Notes: generated by a model from the letters alone, not told the origin. A DNA stretch of 64,000 nucleotides from Paragemmobacter ruber (GCF_009908315.1 NZ_JAAATW010000003.1:682001-746000), one strand, 5' to 3'; counted from the first letter of the stretch, positions 8,281 to 17,177 are shown. Program-made: numbers and translations.

Positions 8281-9555
8281 TCAGGCGATCCGGCTGACCA
8301 GCACCTTGTCGATGCGGCGGTCATCGAGGTCGATGATTTCGAACCGGTACCCTTCGGCGGCCGTCGATTCCCCCAGACCCGGCAGCCGCCCAAAGAGATT
8401 GAGCACCAGACCGGCCACGGTTTCATAGCCACCCGCCAATTCGCGCGGGATGGCAAGCCGATCGCAGAATTCATCGGCGGGCATCCAGCCCGAGACGAGG
8501 AGACTGCCATCCTCGCGCTCCAGCAGGGCGGGTTCGTCTTCTGACTGGACAGCGACGGTGCCGGTGATCGCCTCGAGAATATCGCCAGAGGTGATGATCC
8601 CTTCGAAATGGCCGTATTCGTCATAGACGAGCGCCAGATGGTGGGCCGATCCGCGCAGGATGTCCATCACGTCCAAGGCATCGGCCTTGTCCGACACTAC
8701 CGGCACTTCGCGCAGGAGCCGCGCGGGATCGAGGCTTTGGCGGCGCGACAGGGCATCGAAGGCATCGGTCAGGGTGATGATGCCCACGACTTCGTCGGTT
8801 TCGGGGTTGCGCACGGGCATACGCGGGCGACCGATGCGGCGGATCGCGGCAACGGTTTCCCCGGGCGAGGCGGTGATGTCGAGCATCTGCACCTCGTGCC
8901 GCGGGGTCATCAGGGCGCGGGCGGTCCGATCGGCAAGGCGCATGACGCCGGCCATCATCTCACGCTCTTCGGGTTCGATGAGGCCTTCGGCATGGGCCTC
9001 GGTCAGAAGGGTGTGCACCTCTTCCTCGGTCACTTTCCCGCCGCCTTCGCCCGAGGCCCCGAGCAGGCGCAGCAGAAGCTTGCCCGACCGATCGAGCAGC
9101 CAGACGATCGGCGCGGCGACCCGGGACAGAAGGTTCATCGCCGGGGCCACGCGGATGGCGATCGCCTCAGGGTTGCGGAGGGCGAGTTGCTTGGGCACCA
9201 GTTCGCCGATGATCAGCGAAAGGTAGGTCAGCATCACCACAACACCGCCCACCCCGAGGGTGGAGGCGAGATCGGCATCAACCCCCTGCCCTGCCAGCCA
9301 GCCCGCCAGCCGCGCGCCCAGCGTGGCGCCCGAAAAGGCGCCGGACAGCACGCCAACAGCGGTGATGCCGATCTGGACGGTGGACAGAAAGCGACCAGGG
9401 TCTTCCGACAGTTGCAGTGCTGCCGCCGCGCCCCGCGATCTTGCCTCAAGCGATTTGAGCCGCGCCGGTCGGGCCGAAACGATGGCCAGTTCGGACATGG
9501 CGAGCACCCCGTTCAAAACGATCAGGGCCACGACGATAAGGATTTCGGTGAGCAT
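8281..9555 (-). CDS. CNNM/CorC-type membrane protein (DUF21, two CBS domains, transporter-associated domain)
   Basis: A protein of 424 residues. Residues 1-185 form the DUF21 membrane module with three to four hydrophobic helices, including TLGVGGVVVMLTYLSLIIGELVPKQLAL. Residues 205-320 carry a CBS pair (MTPRHEVQMLDI, then LVYDEYGHFEGIITSGDILEAI). The last 80 residues are the CorC_HlyC domain (GYETVAGLVLNLFGRLP). Older names for the family are hemolysin C or TlyC; better-supported roles are magnesium or divalent-cation efflux. It is transcribed away from the tat block, next to the DUF815 gene on the same strand. Confidence 0.88.
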   Translation of the reverse strand: MLTEILIVVALIVLNGVLAMSELAIVSARPARLKSLEARSRGAAAALQLSEDPGRFLSTVQIGITAVGVLSGAFSGATLGARLAGWLAGQGVDADLASTLGVGGVVVMLTYLSLIIGELVPKQLALRNPEAIAIRVAPAMNLLSRVAAPIVWLLDRSGKLLLRLLGASGEGGGKVTEEEVHTLLTEAHAEGLIEPEEREMMAGVMRLADRTARALMTPRHEVQMLDITASPGETVAAIRRIGRPRMPVRNPETDEVVGIITLTDAFDALSRRQSLDPARLLREVPVVSDKADALDVMDILRGSAHHLALVYDEYGHFEGIITSGDILEAITGTVAVQSEDEPALLEREDGSLLVSGWMPADEFCDRLAIPRELAGGYETVAGLVLNLFGRLPGLGESTAAEGYRFEIIDLDDRRIDKVLVSRIA

Positions 9556-9633
9556 CGGATGCCAAATGGAGAAAACAGGGGCGATAGATAGGGTAAACCA
9601 CGGGCTGCCGCAAGCGGCCCGCCCCGCGCGAGA

Positions 9634-10473
9634 TCAGAGACGAACGCCTTCGCGCGCGGCGAGATCGCAGAAGAACTGCCATGCCACACGGCCTGACCGC
9701 CCGCCGCGCGTGGCCTGCCATTCGATGGCCTCGGCCCGCAGGCGATCTTCCGCAACCATCACGCCATGCGCCGCGCAATAGCCGCGGATCATGTCGAGAT
9801 AGTCATCCTGACTGCAGGGATGGAACCCGAGCCAGAGGCCGAAACGATCCGAGAGCGAGACCTTTTCTTCCACGGCCTCGGACGGGCTGATGGCGGTGGA
9901 GCGTTCGTTTTCGATCATGTCGCGCGGCATTAGATGGCGGCGGTTCGACGTGGCGTAGAAGAGCACGTTTTCCGGCCGTCCCTCGATCCCGCCATCCAGC
10001 ACGGCCTTCAGGCTTTTGTAATGCTGGTCATCATGGCTGAAGGACAGGTCATCGCAGAACAGGATGAAGCGCAGGGGGGAAGCCGCCCGCAGATGGTGCA
10101 AGAGGCGGGTGACGGAGGGCAGATCTTCGCGCGAAAGTTCCACGATCTTCAGGTCATGGCCTTCGGCGCGGATCGCCGCATGAACCGCCTTCACGAGCGA
10201 GGATTTCCCCATACCGCGCGCGCCCCAGAGAAGCGCGTTGTTGGCCGGAAGGCCCATCGCGAAATGCCGGGTGTTTTCAAGCAGGGTGTCGCGCGACCGG
10301 TTCACCCCGAGCAGGAGGCCGATATCCACCCGCGCCACGCGGGACACGGGTTCCAGCCGGTCAGGCTGGGTGTGCCAGGCGAAGGCCTCGGCCGTGAAGT
10401 CGGGCGCGGGCATCGGCGCCGGGGCCAAGCGTTCCAGCGCGGCGGCGATGCGGGTCAGCGCGTCTTCGGTCAT
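9634..10473 (-). CDS. DUF815 family AAA-type ATPase
   Basis: A protein of 279 residues. A Walker A motif [10 protein letters not shown] is at about residue 83 and a Walker B-like [12 protein letters not shown] near residue 135, as in DUF815 proteins. The remainder has the family segment [19 protein letters not shown]. Its biochemical role is not established for the family. The start overlaps the tatC stop by 4 bases, so it is the last gene of the tatA-tatB-tatC-DUF815 operon. This is a common arrangement in Rhodobacterales and is only suggestive of a link to export. Confidence 0.88.
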   Translation of the reverse strand: MTEDALTRIAAALERLAPAPMPAPDFTAEAFAWHTQPDRLEPVSRVARVDIGLLLGVNRSRDTLLENTRHFAMGLPANNALLWGARGMGKSSLVKAVHAAIRAEGHDLKIVELSREDLPSVTRLLHHLRAASPLRFILFCDDLSFSHDDQHYKSLKAVLDGGIEGRPENVLFYATSNRRHLMPRDMIENERSTAISPSEAVEEKVSLSDRFGLWLGFHPCSQDDYLDMIRGYCAAHGVMVAEDRLRAEAIEWQATRGGRSGRVAWQFFCDLAAREGVRL

Positions 10474-11333
10474 GCCTTGGGGCTGTCCTCATCGACGACA
10501 TCATCAACCCAGAGCCCTTCGGCGCGCAGTGCCGCCTCGCGCTTCCTCTCGATCCGGCGGATGAGGAAGATGGAGATTTCATAGAGGGGGTAGATGGCAG
10601 AGAAGAGGATGATCTGCGACATCATGTCGGGCGGTGTCACAACCGCGGCGACGACGAGGATCAGCACGATGGCATAGCGGCGCATGCCTGCAAGACCGGC
10701 CGCCGAGACAAGCCCCGCCTTGCCCATCAGGGTAAGTAGCACGGGCAATTGGAAGCACAGGCCGAAGGCCATGACGAAGCTGGTCGTCAGCGAGAGGTAT
10801 TGTTCCATCGAACCCTGGAACACGATGCCCGCGGGCGCGTCCGTCGCCGGGGTGCCGGTGGTCAGGTCGCCGCCGTAGCCCTGCTGGAAGTTCAGGAAGA
10901 AATCGAAGGCGATCGGCAGCACAAGGTAATAGGCGAAGGCCGCGCCGAGGAAGAACATCGCGGGCGAGGCCAGAAGGAAGGGGAGGAACGCCTGTTTTTC
11001 AGATTTGTAGAGGCCGGGCGCGACAAAGCGCCAAAGCTGATAGCCGATGATCGGGAAGGACAGCGCAAAGCCCCCCATCACCGAGATGCGGATCGCCACG
11101 AAGAAACCTTCCTGCAGCTTGATCAGCACAAGCCCGCAATCCTGCTGCCGTGAGGCGAGCGCGTCGCAGATGGGCTGCGTGAGGAAGTTGAAGATCGGGT
11201 TCCACACGCTGAAACAGATCACCATGGCCACGAGAAAGGCCGCAAGCGAATAGAGGATCCGGTTGCGCAGTTCGGTCAGGTGTTCGATCAGCGGGGCAGA
11301 GCTGTCGTCTATCTCTTCGGTTTTGGCGGTCAT
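10470..11333 (-). CDS. tatC: Sec-independent protein translocase subunit TatC
   Basis: A protein of 287 residues with six hydrophobic helices. The N-terminus has the signature [12 protein letters not shown], and the conserved FxxP region follows the first helices. TatC recognises twin-arginine signal peptides. Compared with E. coli TatC (258 residues) it has an extended periplasmic loop around residues 140-165 ([12 protein letters not shown]) and a charged C-terminal tail. It sits one base downstream of tatB. Confidence 0.96.
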   Translation of the reverse strand: MTAKTEEIDDSSAPLIEHLTELRNRILYSLAAFLVAMVICFSVWNPIFNFLTQPICDALASRQQDCGLVLIKLQEGFFVAIRISVMGGFALSFPIIGYQLWRFVAPGLYKSEKQAFLPFLLASPAMFFLGAAFAYYLVLPIAFDFFLNFQQGYGGDLTTGTPATDAPAGIVFQGSMEQYLSLTTSFVMAFGLCFQLPVLLTLMGKAGLVSAAGLAGMRRYAIVLILVVAAVVTPPDMMSQIILFSAIYPLYEISIFLIRRIERKREAALRAEGLWVDDVVDEDSPKA

Positions 11334-11334
11334 C

Positions 11335-11928
11335 TCATTCCTCGCCGGTCAGGTCGCCAAGGATGCCGTCGCCGGTCTCCTTGCGGGCGGGCGGGGGTGC
11401 GGCAGGTGTGGCTGCGGGCGCGGGCGGCTGGCCCACGGCGCGCAGCTTTTCTGCGGCTTCCTGCGCGATGGCCTTGCGTTGCGCCTGTTGTTCGGCAAGC
11501 GCGGCGGTGGCAGGCCCCATCGCGGGCGCGGCGACCGCCTCAGCGGCTTGCGTGGGCGTTGCGGCGGCCGTCTGGGCTGGCGTCGCGGGCATTGGCGGTG
11601 GGGTGAGCGGTGCGCGGGGCGGGGTGGGTGATGTGGGGCGTGCCGCGTTCTTGAGCGGGTCCCATTTTTCGAACTTGTCGGCCGCGCTTTTCACGGCTTC
11701 CAGCCCCATGGATTTGGGCGATGCCACGGTCTTGAGGTCTTTTGCCACCTCATCCACCCCGGTTTCGCGCGCGGCCTGTTCCATCGCGCGGCTGAAATCG
11801 CGCGCCATGGCACGGGCCTTTGCAGTAAAGCGCCCGAGCGTCCGGAACATTTCCGGCAGGTCCTTGGGGCCGATCACGATCAGCGCGACCACCCCGATGA
11901 CCATCAACTCGGTCCAGCCGATTTCCAT
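11335..11928 (-). CDS. tatB: Sec-independent protein translocase subunit TatB
   Basis: A protein of 197 residues. The N-terminal helix ([20 protein letters not shown]) with Glu at residue 8 and the [14 protein letters not shown] hinge and amphipathic helix identify TatB rather than TatA. The C-terminal 100 residues are a disordered Ala/Pro-rich tail (repeated [15 protein letters not shown]), which is typical of alphaproteobacterial TatB. It forms the receptor complex with TatC. Confidence 0.95.
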   Translation of the reverse strand: MEIGWTELMVIGVVALIVIGPKDLPEMFRTLGRFTAKARAMARDFSRAMEQAARETGVDEVAKDLKTVASPKSMGLEAVKSAADKFEKWDPLKNAARPTSPTPPRAPLTPPPMPATPAQTAAATPTQAAEAVAAPAMGPATAALAEQQAQRKAIAQEAAEKLRAVGQPPAPAATPAAPPPARKETGDGILGDLTGEE

Positions 11929-11963
11929 GCGCGATCCTCCAGCCTGTCAGCCCGTGGGGGCGT

Positions 11964-12200
11964 TCAGACCTTGTCCTTGTCAGCAGCGGCCGGAGCGGCG
12001 GCGGTGGCGGGCGTCACATCACGCGCGCTGTCGGCGGCCTCTTTCTCGATCTCTGCCTGACCATCGTTCACGCCCTTCTTAAAGGCGGTGATCCCTTTGC
12101 CGACCTCGCCCATCAGCGCCGAAACCTTGCCCTTGCCAAACAGCACGAGCACGACAACGGCGATGAGAAGAAGGCCGGGAAGACCGATATTCTGTAGCAT
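11964..12200 (-). CDS. tatA: Sec-independent protein translocase subunit TatA
   Basis: A protein of 78 residues from the ATG at 12200, with GGAGAG upstream. The single membrane helix (GLPGLLLIAVVVLVLF), the FGKGK hinge and the amphipathic helix LMGEVGKGITAFKKG are diagnostic of TatA, the pore-forming subunit. A short acidic and Ala-rich tail follows. It is the first gene of tatA-tatB-tatC; the upstream gap to the divergent regulator (12355) contains a strong palindrome at 12313-12336. Confidence 0.95.
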   Translation of the reverse strand: MLQNIGLPGLLLIAVVVLVLFGKGKVSALMGEVGKGITAFKKGVNDGQAEIEKEAADSARDVTPATAAAPAAADKDKV

Positions 12201-12312
12201 GGCATCTCTCCATCCTGAGGGCCCGGAGCGCGGGCGATGATCCATATCCTGAGCGTTTGAATAGGGCGAAGGGCGGGCGCGATTAAAGGGGAAAAGGGCT
12301 TTGCTCATCGCT

Positions 12313-12336
12313 CAACTGACAGTATTTTGTCAGTTG
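12313..12336. promoter_or_regulatory. Perfect operator palindrome overlapping a probable promoter
   Basis: CAACTGACA, GTATTT, TGTCAGTTG: perfect 9-base arms with a 6-base spacer. The spacer contributes a -10-like TATTTT (12323-12328), with TTGCTC (12301-12306) 16 bases upstream as a possible -35. It lies 19 bases before the HTH regulator's ATG, as expected for an autoregulated YafY-type gene. It could also affect the divergent tatA promoter. Confidence 0.75.
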
Positions 12337-12354
12337 CCCCAGCAGGATGGCCCA

Positions 12355-12711
12355 ATGAAACGCGACGACCGTCTTTACGACCTGATCCAGATCATGCGCG
12401 ACGGGCGCCTCCACACGGCGGCGGAACTTGCGGCGGCGGTGGGTGTTTCGGCCCGTACGATCTGGCGCGACATGGCGGTGATGGCCCAGACCGGCCTGCC
12501 GGTGGAGGGGGAGCGGGGGCTGGGCTACATCCTGCGGTCGCCGCTGATGCTGCCACCCACGCTGATGACGGCGGATGAGTTGGAGGCGCTGGTCGAAGGG
12601 CTGCGCCATGTTGCCGAGGAGGACGCGAACCCGCGCGCGCGGGCGGCGCGGTCCCTGCTGAGCAAGGTCGCGACCCTGATGCCGCAGGCGGGGATCGAGC
12701 CGGAGGGGTAA
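12355..12711 (+). CDS. HTH (DeoR/YafY-like) regulator, N-terminal domain only
   Basis: A protein of 118 residues. MKRDDRLYDLIQIMRDGRLH followed by TAAELAAAVGVSARTIWRDM is the winged helix-turn-helix of YafY/WYL-type regulators, continuing into the usual linker (LPPTLMTADELEALVEGLRHVAEE). Family members normally run to 220-320 residues and end in a WYL effector domain. Here a TAA stops the frame after the linker. A WYL-like C-terminal piece is found 450-580 bases downstream in another frame (13156-13296). The gene is therefore probably a truncated regulator. The HTH may still bind the palindrome at 12313-12336. Confidence 0.75.
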   Translation: MKRDDRLYDLIQIMRDGRLHTAAELAAAVGVSARTIWRDMAVMAQTGLPVEGERGLGYILRSPLMLPPTLMTADELEALVEGLRHVAEEDANPRARAARSLLSKVATLMPQAGIEPEG

Positions 12712-12714
12712 AGG

Positions 12715-12738
12715 CTGCCGACAGGCTGTTGTCAGTTG
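12715..12738. promoter_or_regulatory. Second, imperfect copy of the TGTCAGTTG operator
   Basis: CTGCCGACA, six bases, TGTCAGTTG. The right arm is identical to that of the operator at 12313-12336 and the left arm matches at 6 of 9 positions. Another TGTCAG half-site follows at 12744-12749. It starts 4 bases after the regulator's stop and precedes the exported monooxygenase-like gene at 12783. Confidence 0.6.
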
Positions 12739-12782
12739 GACCCTGTCAGAAGGGGCGCACCCTGATATGTCGAAGGCAAGAC

Positions 12783-13283
12783 ATGATGCGCCCGATCCTG
12801 ACCCTTGCCCCAGCCTTTGCCATCGCCTTTGCCCTGGCCCCCAGCCTTGCCCCCGCAGATGGAGCGCGGGGCGCGCCTGCCCCTTGCGTGAAGGTGGTGA
12901 CCTTCCGCCTTGTGCCCGGGACGGAAGAGGCGGCCTTCCTTTACGCCGCGCGCGCGACGGAGGGATCACTGCGGAAACAGCCCGGTTTCCTGCGCCGCCG
13001 TCTGGTGCAGGGGGGCGACAGGCAGTGGTCCGATTGGGTGGAGTGGCGCGACGCGGCCTCGGCCCATGCGGCGGCCGATCCGCCGGTCTGGATCTTTCCG
13101 GGGGCGGAAGCGCTGGCCGCAGCCCAGCACCTGCCGGACCTGCGGCGCGCGATCCGGCTGGGGGCGTGTCTGGACGCTGGCCACATGGTGCGAGGCGCGC
13201 GGGGATTTCCGCAGCTTCCGCGTGGACCAGATCGCGGAGGTGCGCGACACCGGGCGGGTGGCGCGCCCCGAGACGGGGCGTGA
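12783..13283 (+). CDS. Exported antibiotic-biosynthesis-monooxygenase-like protein with abnormal C-terminus
   Basis: A protein of 166 residues. A signal-like hydrophobic N-terminus (MMRPILTLAPAFAIAFAL) is followed by an ABM-type ferredoxin-like segment, VKVVTFRLVPGTEEAAFLYA ... QPGFLRRRLV ... DWVEWRDAASAHAAA (residues 36-100). From about residue 100 the chain departs from the ABM pattern. PPVWIFPGAEALAAAQHLPD looks like the linker before a WYL domain, and the last 35 residues are read out of frame through a WYL C-terminus. The gene therefore seems to be a fusion with a broken regulator. The start is at the first of two adjacent ATGs with a modest AAGG site. Whether a stable protein is made is unclear. 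Confidence 0.5.
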   Translation: MMRPILTLAPAFAIAFALAPSLAPADGARGAPAPCVKVVTFRLVPGTEEAAFLYAARATEGSLRKQPGFLRRRLVQGGDRQWSDWVEWRDAASAHAAADPPVWIFPGAEALAAAQHLPDLRRAIRLGACLDAGHMVRGARGFPQLPRGPDRGGARHRAGGAPRDGA

Positions 13284-13296
13284 TCTTGCAGCCTAG
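13081..13296 (+). pseudogene. Remnant of a WYL-domain regulator C-terminus
   Basis: Two frame-shifted pieces. PPVWIFPGAEALAAAQHLPD (from 13081, frame of the upstream gene) resembles the pre-WYL linker. WGRVWTLATWCEARGDF and RSFRVDQIAEV (13159-13245, shifted frame) form the hallmark end of YafY/WYL proteins, followed by a stop at 13294-13296. About 25-30 codons of the WYL core are missing between them. This is probably the lost C-terminal half of the regulator at 12355. Confidence 0.6.
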
Positions 13297-13312
13297 CAGG
13301 CGCAGGCGGGGA

Positions 13313-14401
13313 TCAGCGGCTGACCGGGAAGACGAAGCAGCGGTCGCGGCGGATCATCAGCCAGAGCGCGGTGCCGGGCTTGGGAAGGAAAACCCCGGGG
13401 ACAGAGGCGGTCAGGATGGAGCCGTCATGATCCATGCGGAAATCCACAAGGCTTTCGCGGCCCAGATAGCGGGCGCGCTGCAACACCCCGCGGGCGGGCG
13501 TGCCGTCCTGCGCGGTGGGATTGGGGCCGCGACCGCCGCGGTCAAAGTCGATCTTCAGGTGCTGGGGACGGATGATGATTTCCACCTCGGCCCCATCGGC
13601 GAAGCCGGGGGTGAGGAAGGCGCCGAAGGGCGTATCGGTCAGCGCCCCGCGCGACGTGCCACGGATCACGTTGATATCGCTGAAGAAAGCTGCCGCCGCC
13701 TTGTCTACGGGCTTGTTGTAGATGTTGTAGGGCGCGCCCCGCTGCACGATGCGCCCGCCGCGCATCAGCGCGATCTCGTCGGCCATGCGCATCGCCTCGT
13801 CCGGTTCATGGGTGACAAGGACGACCGCGGTGCCTTCCTCTTTCAACACCTCGAGCGTGGTGTCGCGGATGCCGTCGCGCAGGCGGTTGTCGAGGCCCGA
13901 GAAGGGTTCATCCATCAGCATCACGCGCGGACGCGGGGCCAGCGCGCGGGCCAGTGCCACGCGCTGCTGTTCGCCGCCGGACAGCTGATGCGGGTGTTTG
14001 GGGCCGTAGCCGGACAGGTTGACGCGTTCCAGCAATTCCTCCACCCGGCGCTGCCGCGCCGCGCGGTCGGTGCCCAGGCCGAACGCCACGTTCTGCGCCA
14101 CCGTCAGATGCGGAAAGAGCGCGAAATCCTGAAACATCAGGCCGACAGAGCGCGCCTCGGGCGGGGTGAAGGTAGTGGTGTCGCAGATCAAGCGCCCGTC
14201 GATGCGGATGCTGCCGCGATCCGGCCTGTCCACCCCGGCGATCATGCGCAAGGTGGTGGATTTGCCGCAGCCGGAAGGCCCGAGGAGGCAGGTCACCTGC
14301 CCCGCCGCCACCTCGAGCGAGACATCATCCACGACCGGCGCGCCACCGAAGGCGCGCGACAGGCCAGAGACGACGAGGCGGGGCGGCGAGGTGTCGGGCA
14401 T
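13313..14401 (-). CDS. ABC transporter ATP-binding protein (Fe3+/spermidine-putrescine-sulfate type)
   Basis: A protein of 362 residues. It has Walker A GPSGCGKST (residue 40 region), Q-loop MFQDFALFPHLT, signature LSGGEQQR, Walker B VMLMDEP and switch His in VLVTHEP. Residues 240-362 form a TOBE-type regulatory domain (EIIIRPQHLKIDF ... ARYLGRESLVDFRM). It resembles FbpC/AfuC ATPases of ferric iron importers. No permease or binding protein gene adjoins it, so its partners must be encoded elsewhere; this is an orphan ATPase. The start at 14401 is preceded by AGGGAA. Confidence 0.85.
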   Translation of the reverse strand: MPDTSPPRLVVSGLSRAFGGAPVVDDVSLEVAAGQVTCLLGPSGCGKSTTLRMIAGVDRPDRGSIRIDGRLICDTTTFTPPEARSVGLMFQDFALFPHLTVAQNVAFGLGTDRAARQRRVEELLERVNLSGYGPKHPHQLSGGEQQRVALARALAPRPRVMLMDEPFSGLDNRLRDGIRDTTLEVLKEEGTAVVLVTHEPDEAMRMADEIALMRGGRIVQRGAPYNIYNKPVDKAAAAFFSDINVIRGTSRGALTDTPFGAFLTPGFADGAEVEIIIRPQHLKIDFDRGGRGPNPTAQDGTPARGVLQRARYLGRESLVDFRMDHDGSILTASVPGVFLPKPGTALWLMIRRDRCFVFPVSR

Positions 14402-14490
14402 GGGTTCCCTAGAAAATTGATCGGGAATGTCCCTAGCAGGCAGGGCGGGCAGCGGCAAGCGCCGCGGGCCGCCCTGCCCTGCCCCAGCGA

Positions 14491-15270
14491 TCACAGCGTG
14501 GCGAGGGTCTGCCCACCATCGAGAAGGATGTTCTGCCCTACGATGAAGGCCGCCTTCTGCGAGCAGAGGAACGCGCAGGCCGCCCCGAAATCCGCCGGGT
14601 CGCCATAGCGGCGGGCGGGGATCGACGCCTCGCGCCGGGCGCGCGCCTCTGCCATGCTGATGCCTTCGGCCTTGGTCACCCCCTGATCGAGCGATGTGGC
14701 GCGATCCGTGGCATGGATGCCGGGCAAGAGGTTGTTGATCGTCACGCCATAAGGCGCCACCTGCCGCGAGGTGCCCGCGACATAGCCTGTCAGCCCCGCG
14801 CGGGCCGAGTTGGAAAGGCCAAGCTGCGGGATCGGCGCCTTGACCGATTGCGAGGTGATGTTGACGACCCGGCCCCACCGCCGGTCGATCATGCCGGGCA
14901 GCAGCGCCTTCATCAGCGCGATGGGCGTCAGCATGTTGGCATCGAGCGCACGGATGAAATCGTCGCGCGTCCAATCCGTCCACAGCCCCGGGGGCGGGCC
15001 GCCCGCATTGGTGACCAGAATATCCACCCCAGCGGCGGCCTGAAGCACGCGGTCCCGGCCTTCATCGGTGGTGATATCGGCGGCAATTGCGGTGACGTTC
15101 ACGTTATGGCGGGCGCGGATGGCGGCGGCGGTCGCCTCCAGCGCCTCAGCCCCGCGCGCGTTCAGGATGAGGTCCACCCCGGCCTCGGCCAGCGCCTCGG
15201 CACAGCCTTTGCCCAGCCCCTTTGACGAGGCACAGACCAAAGCGCGCCTTCCCCTGATGCCCAGATCCAT
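14491..15270 (-). CDS. SDR-family protein lacking the classical Tyr/Lys pair
   Basis: A protein of 259 residues with a Rossmann fold. It has the N-terminal nucleotide loop CASSKGLGKGCAEALA, then TNAGG, VNITS and PG, with a C-terminal FLCSQKAAFIVGQNILLDGG typical of short-chain dehydrogenases. The active-site spacing is kept from the Ser of ITS, but the positions 13 and 17 residues later, normally Tyr and Lys, are Ser and Arg (LGLSNSAR). A subset of SDR proteins shares this change, so it may be a variant enzyme or a non-catalytic binder. The substrate is unknown. Start at 15270 with GGGAGG upstream. Confidence 0.85.
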   Translation of the reverse strand: MDLGIRGRRALVCASSKGLGKGCAEALAEAGVDLILNARGAEALEATAAAIRARHNVNVTAIAADITTDEGRDRVLQAAAGVDILVTNAGGPPPGLWTDWTRDDFIRALDANMLTPIALMKALLPGMIDRRWGRVVNITSQSVKAPIPQLGLSNSARAGLTGYVAGTSRQVAPYGVTINNLLPGIHATDRATSLDQGVTKAEGISMAEARARREASIPARRYGDPADFGAACAFLCSQKAAFIVGQNILLDGGQTLATL

Positions 15271-15379
15271 CCCGGCCTCCCTGTCTGATTTGCCTGCCAT
15301 GCGTAGCGGCCCGGGCGCGGGGCGGCAAGGGCGCGCTGCACCAGTGGACGCGCCGCGCGCTTTGGGATAAGGGCGCGTC

Positions 15380-16978
15380 ATGCTGGACAATCGCCCCACC
15401 CTTCCGCCCGAAATCGCCCGACGCCGGACCTTTGCCATCATCGCTCACCCCGATGCGGGCAAGACGACGCTGACCGAAAAGTTCCTGCTGTTCGGGGGCG
15501 CCATCCAGATGGCCGGTCAGGTGCGCGCCAAGGGCGAGGCGCGGCGGACGCGGTCGGATTTCATCAAGATGGAGCAGGAACGCGGGATTTCGGTCTCGGC
15601 CAGCGCCATGAGCTTTGATTTCCGCGAGTTCCGCTTCAATTTGGTGGATACGCCCGGCCACAGCGATTTTTCCGAAGACACCTATCGCACGCTGACGGCG
15701 GTGGATTGCGCGGTGATGGTGATTGACGGGGCCAAGGGCGTGGAAAGCCAGACGCGCAAGCTGTTTGAAGTCTGCCGCCTGCGCGACCTGCCCATCCTGA
15801 CCTTCTGCAACAAGATGGACCGCGAGGCGCGCGACACCTTCGAGATCATCGACGAGATCCAGGAAAACCTGGCCATCGACGTGTCGCCGGCCAGTTGGCC
15901 CATCGGTCAGGGGCGGGATTTCCTTGGCTGCTATGACATCCTGAACGACCGGCTGGAACTGATGGACCGGGCCGATCGCAACCGGGTGGCCGAAACCATC
16001 CAGATCAACGGGCTGGACGACCCGAAACTGGCGGAACATGTGCCTGCCGACCTGCTGGCCAAGTTGCGGGATGAACTGGAGATGGCGCGGGAACTTCTGC
16101 CCGCCTTTGACCGAAACGCCCTGCTGAACGGGTCCATGACGCCGATCTGGTTCGGGTCGGCGATCAATTCCTTTGGCGTGAAGGAATTGATGGATGGCAT
16201 CGGGAAATATGGCCCCGAACCGCAGCCGCAGCCCACCGCGACGCGCAAGGTGGCGCCGGAAGAGGCGCCGGTGACGGGCGTGGTCTTCAAGGTGCAGGCC
16301 AATATGGATCCCAAGCATCGCGACCGGGTGGCCTTTGTCCGCCTTGCGTCGGGGCATTTCGAGCGGGGCATGAAACTGCTGCATGTGCGGTCGAAGAAGC
16401 CCATGGCGGTATCGAACCCCGTCCTATTTCTGGCCGCCGACCGGGAATTGGCCGAAGAGGCCTGGGCGGGCGACATCATCGGCATCCCGAACCACGGCCA
16501 GTTGCGCATCGGGGACGCGCTGACCGAGGGCGAGGCGCTGCGGTTCACCGGCATCCCGTCCTTCGCGCCGGAACTGTTGCAGGGCGTGCGGGCGGGCGAT
16601 CCGATGAAGGCCAAGCATCTGGAAAAGGCGCTGATGCAGTTTGCCGAGGAAGGCGCGGCCAAGGTGTTCAAGCCCATGATCGGATCGGGCTTCATCGTGG
16701 GCGTGGTGGGCGCGCTGCAGTTTGACGTGCTGGCCAGCCGGATCGAACAGGAATACGGCCTGCCCGTGCGGTTCGAGCCGTCGCAATTCACCAGCGCGCG
16801 CTGGGTGGCAGGCCCGAAGGATGAGGTGGACCGCTTCGTCAACGTCAACAAGGGGCATATCGCCACCGACAATGACGGCGACATGGTTTATCTCACGCGC
16901 CTGAAATGGGACATCGACCGGGTGGAGCGGGATTATCCCCTGCTGAAACTGACCGCGACCAAGGAAATGATGGCCTGA
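15380..16978 (+). CDS. prfC: Peptide chain release factor 3
   Basis: A protein of 532 residues, the usual RF3 length. GTPase motifs: AHPDAGKTTLTEK (G1), the switch region with RGISVSASAM, DTPGHSDF (G3) and NKMDRE (G4). The domain order of a translational GTPase with RF3-specific C-terminus follows (GVVGALQFDVLASRIEQEYG). It removes RF1/RF2 from the ribosome after termination. It stands alone, divergent from the SDR gene. Confidence 0.96.
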   Translation: MLDNRPTLPPEIARRRTFAIIAHPDAGKTTLTEKFLLFGGAIQMAGQVRAKGEARRTRSDFIKMEQERGISVSASAMSFDFREFRFNLVDTPGHSDFSEDTYRTLTAVDCAVMVIDGAKGVESQTRKLFEVCRLRDLPILTFCNKMDREARDTFEIIDEIQENLAIDVSPASWPIGQGRDFLGCYDILNDRLELMDRADRNRVAETIQINGLDDPKLAEHVPADLLAKLRDELEMARELLPAFDRNALLNGSMTPIWFGSAINSFGVKELMDGIGKYGPEPQPQPTATRKVAPEEAPVTGVVFKVQANMDPKHRDRVAFVRLASGHFERGMKLLHVRSKKPMAVSNPVLFLAADRELAEEAWAGDIIGIPNHGQLRIGDALTEGEALRFTGIPSFAPELLQGVRAGDPMKAKHLEKALMQFAEEGAAKVFKPMIGSGFIVGVVGALQFDVLASRIEQEYGLPVRFEPSQFTSARWVAGPKDEVDRFVNVNKGHIATDNDGDMVYLTRLKWDIDRVERDYPLLKLTATKEMMA

Positions 16979-17148
16979 CCCGGCCTGCGCGTCACATGCG
17001 ACGGCAGGCTCGGACAGGACGCCCTGCAACCCGCGGGACTGGTGCGCCAGATCACGGCGTCGTTGCCATCCCGCCCTCCCAACAGGCCGCCAAGGCCACA
17101 AAACCCGTGATTTCTTGGGGTCTCAAGGGTTGTCAGCCATGGCAAACC

Positions 17149-17177
17149 TTGACCCTGCAGGCCATTTCCGCTAGATG
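17149..17177 (+). promoter_or_regulatory. Predicted sigma-70-type promoter of the RNA helicase gene
   Basis: TTGACC (17149-17154), a 17-base spacer, then TAGATG (17172-17177), in the 294-base gap between prfC and the helicase gene. Transcription would begin near 17184 and give a leader of about 89 bases containing the hairpin GGTGGC-GTG-GCCACC (17185-17199). Motif match only. Confidence 0.45.
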
